Source: Sipunculus nudus (Eukaryota > Annelida > Sipuncula > Golfingiida > Sipunculidae). Taken from it: a DNA stretch of 64,000 bases. The stretch covers positions 26,401,479-26,465,478 of the forward strand of contig CM049321.1 in NCBI GenBank assembly GCA_026874595.1. Reading direction: 5' to 3'. Positions 24,401 to 36,400 of the stretch are shown here, in pieces. The position numbers and the translations under genes are program-made. The number at the start of each line of letters is the position of its first letter. The stretch's first letter is position 1. The notes beneath the pieces are model-generated. The model saw only the letters and a program-made list of their open reading frames with translations, was not told the DNA's origin and made no database searches.

Positions 24401-27400
24401 GCATGCGTATACATCCTGGATAGTTTTTCTGATTTTATGACAGGTGGCGCCACCTACATTCATGTTTACGCTGCAGACATCCAAGCTCATATCTCGGGAA
24501 CCGTTTGACCGATCAGGAAAATTCTTTTGCACAAATGTAGCCCTTGGAGAGCTTTATAACATACACCAAAAATGGTGGCGCTACCTGCAACCATGTTTGC
24601 ACAGTGTCCATCTGTTCACCTGCCTTGGGTTAAAATCACTCATATCTCTGCAGTGACTTGACTAATTCACCTGAAATTCGGCATGCTTATACATCCTGGA
24701 TAGCTTTTCTGATTTTATGACAGGTGGCACCACCTACATTCACGTTTATGCTGCAGACATCTAAGCTCATATCTCGGGAACCGTTTGACCGATTGGGCCA
24801 CAATTTTGCATGTGTATAGATCTCACATAGCTCTTTATCATACGCAAAACTGGTGGCGCCACCTGCAGCCATTTATGCACAGCTCCTGTCTGTTTGTCTG
24901 CCATGGGATAAAATCACTCATATCTCGGCAGTGGTTTGACATATCTGCCTAAAATTTTGCAGGTTTATACATCCCCGACAGCTCTCTTGATTTTATGACA
25001 GGTGGCGCCACCTGCATTCTAGTTTATGCAGCAGACATCCAAGCTCATATCTGGGGAACCGTTTGACCGATTGGGCCAAAGTTTTGCATGTGTATAGTTC
25101 TCACATAGCTCTTTATCATACGCAAAACTGGTGGCGTCACCTGCAACCATTTTTGCTCTGCGTCCATCTGTTTGTCTGCCACGGGCTAAAATCACTCATA
25201 TACATGTAGTGGTTTGACTTATCTGCCTTAAATTTTGCATATGTATACAACTTGGACGGCTTTCTGGATTTTGTGGTAGGGGGGGCAACCTACATACACA
25301 ATTTGGCTGCAGACATCCATGCTAATATGCAACACTCTATTTCCCCTTGCCACTCAATCCATGCCTCACTTCACCCGTTCCACTCTGATTTAGGCGGATA
25401 CACGTAGTCGCTTGTCGACTACCCGTATTCTAGTTAAAATTAACCTTTGTCTATACAATCCAGCTGTTTTAATACATTCACCCTCTCACTTTCAATCACA
25501 TAATGAATCTTGAATATAAGAATGCATGTGTTATATTGCAGTGACAGAGAATATGCACGTGGCCCAGGAGGTAAGGGCGGCATTGAGGAGAAGTACTACA
25601 AACCTGTGTTTAAAAAGATACCAGAAGATACACAGGCCCGCGAGGGTCATATGTGTCGCCTGGACTGTGTCATATCAGGATGCCCGCCACCAGAGGTCAC
25701 ATGGTACCGTGATGGCGTGCAGGTCTTTGATGACCGCCTACACAAGGTCAGTTAGATTGATTTCATCTTTGAGATAAAACAGCACAAGTAAATGTTCATT
25801 AATTTTATTTCATCCTAAAGATAAACAGCATAAGTTAATGTCGATTGATTGATTTCATCCTTGAGATAAGGCAGCATAAGTTAATGTCCATTAATTGATT
25901 TCATTATGAGATAAAGCAGCATAAGTTAATGTTCATTAATAGTTTTCATTATGAGATGAAGCAGCTTAAGTTAATGTCCAAGACTTGAAAGATTCTTATC
26001 CATATGTTTTATGCATTTTCTGTTGTGTGTACATTTGCATGTAACAGTATAGCATTTCCATCCATATAGTTACATCTTTGTTGCTTAATACTGCACCACG
26101 CATTGTGCCATATACAGTAGACCCTTCCCATTATGAACATTGATTGGACCGCATTAGAGAGGTTCCAATATTATTAGTGTACATTTCATGGAACTGTCTC
26201 AAGTGTCTGGAACAGAGAGGTGTCCGTAATGTTGAGCTGCCCATCAGGAGAAGATTCCTCGATTTCTGTTCATTTATACACATTTTTGTTAATATTCTAT
26301 TTTGTATGAAGTAATATAACTGAGAGATATAGGAATTATACAGCAAACACACTTGATAAAATTTAATTGTTCTCACTGATTTTGTCAACATGTATCTTGT
26401 TTATTTAGTATATGAATATGTTTGACCTTTGACCTTTGCAGATTGTGATCAATGAGGAGGGTATCAGTTCACTTATCTTTGATGCTGTTGCCCCTGGCGA
26501 CGCTGGTGTATACACATGCAACGCTCGTAACCGTGCTGGCGATGCCCAGTTCACAGTCAGGCTTAATGTGCTTGGTGAGTAGCTACTTATTACCAAAAGG
26601 TTAATGATAATTAATAATACCTATTCCCTCTTAATATATATATATATATATATATTATTATCTAATATATTTATAAAATTTTCAATTAATAAATAATAAA
26701 TAATATAATGTTATTTATAAAATATCTTAAAAGACAGGAACAGTCCTATTATATTCACATTTTATTCTGTTTCCAGTTTCAAGGCCTGTGTTGCAAAGAA
26801 ATAAATTGAAATTAATGTTTAAAGTTGAAATATCTTTACACTTAATTTATTTTTCATTTGACATAAGATATGATATAGTTTAGCTTTTCAGAGCATGTTT
26901 TCAATTGACTTTATCATGATCTATAATTTCACTTTTTATGCATAGCACATGAGGCCCTGGAGATCCCGCGTTTCACCGAGCGTATGCAGCACCAGACAGT
27001 GAGAGAGGGAGAGCCTGTAACATTCACTGCAGAGGCCCATGGCACCCCGATGCCCATGATCAGTTGGCAGAAGGATGGCCGCATGCTTCAGCCTAATGAT
27101 AACATCAGGTAGGTCAGAACGCAATAATTTACTGCACCACAGGCCATGCTGTAAAAGTTAGGGTAAAGCATGGGGCCACAAAAAATCTTTTATTATTATA
27201 ATTATTATTTATTCAAAGGTTAAGATGGATAATAGGTGCTGTTAAATGATTATTATAAATCCAGGTAATTATATGATGAATATGATAATTAATTATGTAA
27301 ATTATATTTTGTTACCCTAAATATGGTACAAATCAAACAAACACATAAATTATTTTAAAATTGTGAAAAATATACCAAAAATCCTCAGTAAATTTTCATT

Positions 27401-30400
27401 TCTGTTTTTCACTGGAGCAAATTACAAACATGTTTTCAAAAGTCAGGTTTCTGACTCTGGCAGATTTCCAGACATATTTCTTATGTAGCACTTTCACTGC
27501 CAGGCCAAATCCAATTTGGATATCTTGGATATAATTTAAATGAAAGAATGAGAGTTTTTATGAAATTTCAAATTTCCTGATTTTATAATCATAAAATTAT
27601 ATGTAAAATAGAGAAAATGTAGTTATGGTCATTAATGAACAATATTAAAAGAGCTGACCATGCATGGCTATTATGTGCTAATAAATGTGATTGTGAGACT
27701 TCTATGTCTGTTGTTGTGTTTCAGAATTGATACTCATGGCGCTAGGTCCACCCTGCATCTGAACCAGGCACACCGTACAGACAACGCATGGTTCCAGTGT
27801 ACCGCTGTTAACGTGGCTGGTACAGCCAGTAACAGAGCCAAGCTGGTCGTACAAGGTACAGGCTTCATCCTCATCTCCAATTAAATCTAAGAAAAAGATG
27901 AAATTATGTATCATGCTCTGTTTAATGATGAGAGTTATCATCTTATAGGTTTCTTATCATTTCCATAATGTTACTCATTGTTAGTGCTGAAGTGACTTAT
28001 AAATTCAATACATACATCTTTTAAGTTCAGCTTGAAAATGTCTGCATCTAAATTTGATATTTTCTGACCTGGGTGTGGTAGAAAAATAAATTCATTATTG
28101 AATTAAATTATAATTTTATGTTCAGTTGTAGATGTTAATTGAATTAGCAAAACTGTTGAGAAGTTGGTTGATGGTAAACTTGACTAAAGACCATTAAACA
28201 TTTGTTTCTCAAACTGCTGGTTGTATTGTGAATTTGTGCAGCAGTGATAGTTGTGAATTTTGACATTTAAATTTTCAGTGGAAGCTCGCAAACCAGAACC
28301 CGAGAGGAAACTGGTCATACCAAAGAGAATCACACCGTGAGTATCTGCAAATATTATACTGAAATCTGTCCCCACATTTTCCTGTCAAAACTGAAATAAC
28401 CTCTCCTTTGTACTGCTCTCGTACTTTGTCCATCTAACTTTATTCTTTTATGTGAAGTATAGTGGAACTCCACAAATAAGATCACCAGGGGGACTGATCA
28501 GAGTGGTCGTAACTTGGGGGTGGTCGTAATTTATTAAATTTCTAAGTTACATGGATCATACTGGGTATATTTGGGACTAAGAAAAGAGGTTGTAATTGTG
28601 GTGTTGTCTTAATTGTTAGGTGGTCGCAAGGTGGGGTTCCACTGTTCCATCTTTATCCAAGTAAGCTTATTATGAGCTGACGTGTCATTTCTGATGTTGC
28701 TTTATCAGTCAGTATATTGATGAGGGGGTTTTTTTCTCTGCTCTTTTTACATTGCCTAGATTGAAGTGAAAGTTTCATTATGAATATACAAAATTGTCTT
28801 TCTATTTAATTTCTTTTTTTAAAAAAATCTTTGCCTCAGCAGTCTTGGGTGTACTAATATTTTTTATGGCTTTGTTGTGACGTGTGCATGTTCAGATGCA
28901 TTTCTGTCTTTCTCATATATTTGTTATAATACATAACATATGCAGTACATGACAGAGAGAGGGTGTTTGAATAATATGGTAATTCCAATGGGTTAATGGT
29001 TTGGATGTTAGTTCACACTTTACTCAGTTTGACATATAATTACTGAGAACATCTTGGCAATAATCCCTCTCTTTTAATGCTGTTCATCAACATACAGGAT
29101 ATTGTAATGAAGTTATCCCCATGGTTATTGTAATGATAGTACTTTAAGTTTTTGTGTTGCTCCACATATCACTCTTGTGTTTTCCTGTGAATATAACATA
29201 TCCTTTGTGCATATCAATAATCTATGTTAAAATACCTGCCTATGTATCATTAATAAACCTGTATTGTGTACTAAATTACATTAAGATGTACCTGTGCATG
29301 TAAAAAAACATTGTTACAAAAATCATCATCAACTTAATACTGAGGTAGGGAAATCAATAAATTTCCATTGTTGTGTATTATAAAGTACTGAGAAACCAGT
29401 GGTTAAACCAGCACCTAAACCAGAACCGGTTAAACCAGTTCCGAAGGAAATTCCAGTGGAGACTCCATCCCCTGTAACTGTTGTGCCTGGGGAGCTAGTT
29501 GATCAGATTGGTTACTCTGATGACCATCAGTCTGGAATCGTCACAATGTTTTATGAACAGGAAGTCAGGTTGGGCAGATGTCTTTGCCTGTAGACTGCAT
29601 GCGTGCTGTTTTTTAGTAGCAGTGTGCTGTAGACTTGTTTTGTCCATTATTATGTTAAGAAGTAGGGTTTCCAGTTTGTGTTTGATAAAATTTTTGTAAA
29701 GCTAGTGTTTTATTGTGGTCTTTATATTGTAGTATTGAATGGTTTGTCTGTAGTATATTTGTGCCTTTGTGTGTGATAGTCTTTAAAGTCCAAATTTGTT
29801 CATAGAAATTTGTTTTATGGGTTAAGTTTTGCCTTGCCTAGCTGTTTGTTGGAAAGGTCCAGTCCATCACTAGTGTTTTATTGTGGTCTTTATATTGTAG
29901 TATTGAATAGTTTGTCTGTAGTATATTTGTGCCTTTGTGTGTGATAGTCTTTAAAGTCCAAATTTGTTCATAGAAATTTGTTTTATGGGTTAAGTTTTGC
30001 CTTGCCTAGCTATTTGTTGGAAAGGTCCAGTCCATCACTGTAGATGTCTTAGTCATTGTTCGTTTGCATGGTGAATTATTTCTTGGGTAGGTCTGTCTGC
30101 GAAGGAATAGGTTTGAATTATGCTTTATATTGGTATATATATGACAGTTACTGTCATTGGTACCATCTTTGTTGTACTTGCTGTCAGTCTTGTCCTTTAG
30201 CAGGAACATGATTTTTATGTAATCACAAAATAGCAAGTTATTGAGATTGATTGTTTATCTTTAATTTTACTTAAGATTGTCATCAATGTGGTTGTCATTC
30301 CAGTTATGTCACAAAAAGCTATGACAAGTTTATTTTAGTCTCGCCTTGTCAGTTTACTGATCAAATGATGTAAAGAATATGAAAAAAATATGAATTTTAC

Positions 30401-33400
30401 AGAAACTTTCTCTGTGAATATAGACAATGTTATAGTTTTAGTCATTTATTGGAATTATAAAATCATGAAAACTTATTGGATTTTACAGCAATTTTCTCAT
30501 TAATGTACATTTAGGACATAGAACTTAAAAATTGTTCTGTATAATTTGGAGCTGATATTGTGATGTATACTTAATGTGCTGATCAGTTATGTACTGTCCT
30601 GTTATTTAGCTGGGAGGAACCTCTCACCTCTGACGTGCCTACTCCCTATTTCTCCGAATCGGATATAGATCTGGAGTTCAGGTGTGGCCTTAGATCATTA
30701 ATGTCATCTGTCAATCAAATGTAGAATAAGTTCAGATTTAAGCAAAATGTGAAGTGATATTTGTGGTACATAATTGAGTAGGTTTCCTTTTAATAATTAT
30801 TTCATGTGTATCAAACATTGATTTATTTTACTAATTCAGTTGCATATGTGCAGAATCCAGACAAAATTTACACATATGTTTGAACTGTACTGTTATGTGT
30901 TATTTGTTAATCAGGTGTTTTTCTAGCATTCTAAACTTAAGTAGTCTGCTGAGAAATAAGAAATTAAGTAACAATTAAGTTAGTAAATTTAAATAAGATA
31001 TGTTAAATAAGCTCTTCTGAAAAAATTAAATTAATGGGATCGAGGATTAATGTACTATTTGAGTGAGAATAAGATTTTATTGAAATATGTTATAAGGAAT
31101 TATTGTACGGTTTCAGCACAAACCAGTATTTGGAAAATGTACCTGTTCAAAATGAGGCACCAGCTTTGCCATTGCCTGTTCCGTCACCCAAACCAAAGGT
31201 GGCACCAAAACCAAGGGTGTCACCCAAACCAGAATTAATGCCAAAACCGAGGGTGTCACCCAAACCGGAAGTTCTGTCAAAACCCAGTGTGTCACCCAAA
31301 CCAGTACCACCAAAAGTGCCACCAAAACCTGCCATTCAAAGGTGGATCTATTTAGTCCAAGAATGGTCATGTTTTAGTGTAGAAGGGTTGTACTGGTGCT
31401 TTCAGGATATGGCTTTGTTAATAAAAATAATCAGTTCAAGTAGAATTAGTTTTATGGTCAGCATGGGTATCATAACACCAGATGGGTAGAATGGTTAGGA
31501 TCAGACTTACTCATACTTAAAACAGATGGCATCCAGTTAGTAGTAGCTGTATTGTTCAATGTTCAGTGGGTCAGGGTTGACCAGTGTCACTAAATCTACT
31601 TCATAGTTTGAGCATCAGCATGTCAGTAGAACTCTGTGATGAATAGAGGTCAAAGGTCAGCTTCATTAACTTATTTAAATGAGTCATATGCAAATGTTTG
31701 CATATGAAACATTAGGGGCCAAGCTGTCTTTAGGTGTTCATACTTGTGTGTGTGTCAGTCAGTCAGTCTGGCTTCTTTTAAGGTTGTTTGCATGATTCTC
31801 TAATGCATCTGTAATATACAAGTTTCAGCCAGGTGACAGTTTTTTCTTGCCATTTAATGAAAAAATGTCATAGACACTGTGGACTTTTAAGTTTATTGCT
31901 TGATGGAAGAAATTCCTGGAAAGTCATAAAAATTTCTTCTTTTTTGTACAACTAATGAATTAAGGCCTTGGGTCTTTTATTAAAGTTTTTGAACAGTGGA
32001 ATTAAAATACAGACTTGTTCACCTGGATTTTGTTTTCAGTATATCTAAAGGTCAAAGGTCACTGTCACCATTTGTAGTAGATTGTGTGATATACTTTTAT
32101 TTGTAAATTAGCAGATCAGAAGTTTGTCTAGCAGGATTTTTGATGATGCTTAATACTTAGGAATGAAGATTTATTAACACTTGGAACAGTTTCTTACATA
32201 ACAGAGTTTCTTTAAAAAAGATTGACTTTGACATTATTTTCAGCATTTTTCTGGTGTACATGTTCTGTACACTTTGTGTACAATGTGTACAACTGTTTCT
32301 TGCTTCTGGCTCTCTTTATAATAACTTTTATCTGTCATCTTTATATTTACTTTCATTTCTCTTTCTCTTCAGCATTCAGTTTTCTTACACATATGTTCAT
32401 TTGGAAATGAACATTATACAGTTTTCTTGCAAACATCTTATACATTTGCATATATTTTGGACTTTATTAATCATTTTCTTTTCAGGCAATTATTGCATGT
32501 GGCAGCTTATTATTCAGCTGTGCTGCATAGCTGAAATTAATACATTATAAACAATTTTATTGTCATATAGTATTAATTATTGACTGCATAATACATTGTC
32601 ATTGTAAGAATAGACATACACATGTATGACATTACATAGAAAATACTTCTATTCAGTTTAAATTATTATTTTACAAACCTAACATTTTCTGTCTTCTGTT
32701 TGTGAAATCCTCGTCTATATCTAATTGATAATTTATTATTTATTGAGTTATTAGTATACAGACTTTTATTATTTCATTTCTTCTATTGACTTGGGGTCAA
32801 TTCAGATTCATAAATTCCAATTCCAATTGTTCAAGAATATTTTATGATACTTCTATTCTAACTTATTTTCAGAGCTGTTCATCAATTCCAAATAATTCAT
32901 CTTAGCCATAAACAAGTTTGAATTCACTTCCAATTAATTTCAACTTTATTTATTTTTGCAATTCATTTCAGTTCCAGTCAATACAAATTTCTCTTCAGTT
33001 CCAATTCAATTCATAATTGCCCCCAGGTCTAGTTGATTATTTTTATCTCCATGTCTGTCATACCCAACTATGTTATAATCACCAGTTTCTATATCACAGC
33101 ATGGTGTGTTACCTATCTGTATGTGTGTGCCTCTGTCTTGTCTCTTCCAGTGTACTTCCTGTCAGTCAGGAGGTCGTGACCTCTCTACCTCCTTCTGAAC
33201 CTCCCCCACCGGTCCCGGCTGAGAAGCCGGAGGTGGTCCCTACCTTCACCGACGTTGAACTGGTTCCTAAAGAGGAACCCATAGTTCAGAAACCTGAACC
33301 TGCGGAGCCCCCGAGGTTGGTAACCCTCGTAACTTCAAGGTCATTGTGAGGTCAATTTGTACCAATCTTTTACCACTTCCCGTTAACAATTTGTCTTTTA

Positions 33401-36400
33401 TGTTTTTAAGTTTATTTTTCATGCTATCTTATGTGTTTCTCTATCCTTCTTGTTGATTTTATTTCAGTGTAATTACTTAACTTATCTTCCTTCCATTATA
33501 ACATTTCTGTCCAATAATTGTGTTCCACTTTTTCCTGTACTTAAGTTTTGATAAACCTGTGTGTAAAATTATGGTCTTTTTAAGAGATCCATTTTCTATT
33601 GAAAGTCTGTAATGTATTTCTAGTTTTGTTGGTTTTAAAGTTCTGGTCTTTACCGTTGCTTTATAACTTTTCAGCATCAAACCCACTCCAGAGCCAGCAC
33701 CGATGGAAAGGTGATGACTGATATTTTGATTTAGTCGTTGTCTCAAAACACTAAAGCTGACATGTTGCTCATAGCCTTGTGCTGTACTTAGCTTCATATT
33801 AACAATGTACTGTGCTGACTGACATACCTGCTTCTTTGGTTGTTCTGACGCTATACTCAAAATTTAACAACTGTATATATACCTTTGCGTATATATATTT
33901 TTCTGTCTAGTTCAGCATAATTTGCCTTGTTTCAAAGCTTCACTGACTTTTATTGGTTGTATTTCATAGCTTTGCTCATTCTAATATTTGTTTGAATTTT
34001 ATCTTACCCTGGCATTGATCTGGCTTGAAAACAGGTTGCAAATCTGTTCCAATTGAGATTGAATTGCTTTTCAAATATAACGTTTTCAGTGATGAATTGT
34101 TTTGATGTTTGACCATCCTGAATGGCTGTCTTATGAAAAAATTCTAAAGTTTGTCTATTTTATTGCTTTGTTCACTATTTCCCAGCAAATTTTCTGATCC
34201 ATGCATGTTGGAAAAAAGACAAATAGAGCAAATAGTGCAAATAGAGTTGCCTTGTTTATTAATACCTTTTTTGAATTTGCCTGTTCTTGTCTTGTTCGTG
34301 ATCTATATGACAAATGGTTGTCATTGAATGCTGATGCTGTTGTTTCTCTCTATGGCAAATACTGCATGAACTGTCATTATATTAAGCTCTGTGTTCCATA
34401 TACTTGATTTTAGGTTCACACACAGACACACCTATGCATTATAACATATTCATGTTCACTAAAAGTGACACATTTTACACCTAAGTACTCAACAAATGAT
34501 GATATTTATAGCTTTAGTCTTATTATAAAGGATATTATTGAAACTGAATTTCTTCTCATTTTTAACTATAAAACTACTAACAGTATACTCTTAGAGAACA
34601 TAATGTTATTGAGTAACTCAGATAATATGGTGGTGGGATTGATAGTAACAGAATATGGATGTTGTTTTATCCTATATAGACCTGTACTCAAGCGTGTAGA
34701 GAGACCCGCTGATTTCTTGGAGCCAGAGCCTGAACCTCAGTATGTACAGGCTGACGTAACCATGGAGCTGCCTTATCAGCAGCCAGCGCCACCTACTCCC
34801 GTTGCTCAGGAAGCCTTGATGCAGGAGTTCGTGCCAGTCAAGCTGGCGCCAGAACCTGTCAAACCAGAACCATGGAAGCCAGTGGCAGCACCAATGCCGG
34901 TACAGCGACCAGTGCCAGTCAAGGATGTGATCCCACCGTGGCGTGCACCACCAGACGCTGCACCAAGACCACCACCACCAGTGCCAGAGGAAGAACCACC
35001 CTGGATCAAACTTCAGCTCAAACCTTCTCCTTTCAAACCGGTCGAGGTACCCAAGAAGATACCGGTAGAATATAAGCCTGCGCCACCGGTAGAATTCAAA
35101 CCAATACCGAAACCGGTACCGATGAAGGAAACACCGCTGATGAAGTACATCAGGGAGGAAGAAAGGTTGGCGATCCTGATTCTCTGTTGGCATGGCAACT
35201 GTGTTGCATCAAAAGGAAACTGCACGGAGTGTCTTCCAGAAATGAAAAGTTGGCGCTAACAAGTCATAACCAGTGGCTGATATTTTGTTGTTATTTATAT
35301 GAATGGCAATTTTCATTTATTGCTCATTTATATTTTTCTTGCTTTTTAACCAGACATTTTATGTCAAGGAATGGCTTGATTTTCTTTTCCAGAGGAAGAA
35401 TACAGTTGATACATAACCAGTGTTTGTGACGTTTCTTTACAATACTATGGTTTTAAATAGGGCTGTGGCAATACATTGTCTCACGTTACGATACATATTG
35501 CAATACTTTGCTTATGATATGATACCAACCCAAATTTTTCATTTGAATAAGATATATAAATTAAATTTATTTCCAAAGCTTAAATTGATTTCCAAACAAT
35601 AAGCCAATCAGAAGCTGTTTATTCCTTTCTTGCCAATGACCTTTCACCTTACAAGGTGCTGAGAGACTTTTTAATTGCACATCAGATGTCCCTTTCCATT
35701 GGATGATCAAATATTGTAACTTATCGATACCGGGAAATCTGACGATACTGAAACAACATTTGACTTTGTATCGTGATGTACAGGTGCAGAGGTGAATTGT
35801 TACTGCCCTAGCATTAACATACTGACTTTGTTTTGTACATACTTACATACATGTGTTAATCATCGACAAGCATTGAGAATGAAACTGTAGTGAACTGAGA
35901 AAAAATAGTCAGGAATGACACAGGAATTTAAAATGAATGATGATTATAGTGTGACTAATTAATTGAGACTAATTGTATTTTATTCGTTGCTTTGATAACC
36001 GCTTGCTTTGTACAGTGAATGGTATGCAGACAGGGATGGCATTTCTCCTGAAGGATAACTTGTACACTGCAATGAAAGTTACAGGATAATACTGAATATC
36101 ATATGTGGTTAAGTGTATACAGTCAGATATTATGCATAGTCTGTTCATGCATGTTTGTGAATGTTCCAGCATGAATAAGAAATGTACAGCCTTCCCCAAT
36201 GACCCTAGAGTAGTGAAGTTTGTACAGTGTTCCCTAATGGATTATCCTGGCGGTTATATTTTTGATCAATCTAAGGCCTGTTGCATAAAGCATTCACAAG
36301 GGTTTGGTTTTTTATAGTTTGATGGGAGATTTCAGATCAACTTAGATGTATGACCACAAAAATAGTTTTAATTTGTCAATGCTGGTAAAGATTTGACAAA

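Noticed and set aside
24164-24872. Near-identical short open frames
   Set aside because: They recur with the 280-bp non-coding tandem repeat and have no start context or homology I recognise.
23931-25320. CRISPR-like array
   Set aside because: Whole 280-bp units repeat without unique spacers, in an intron of an animal gene; it is a satellite-like repeat.
26115-26240. Further CAGT-family MITE
   Set aside because: A left-end-like CAGTAGACCCTTCC is present but no matching right end was found, so it is not listed as an element.
34672-35193. Minus-strand open frame of 173 codons
   Set aside because: Antisense shadow of the Pro-rich exon 38.
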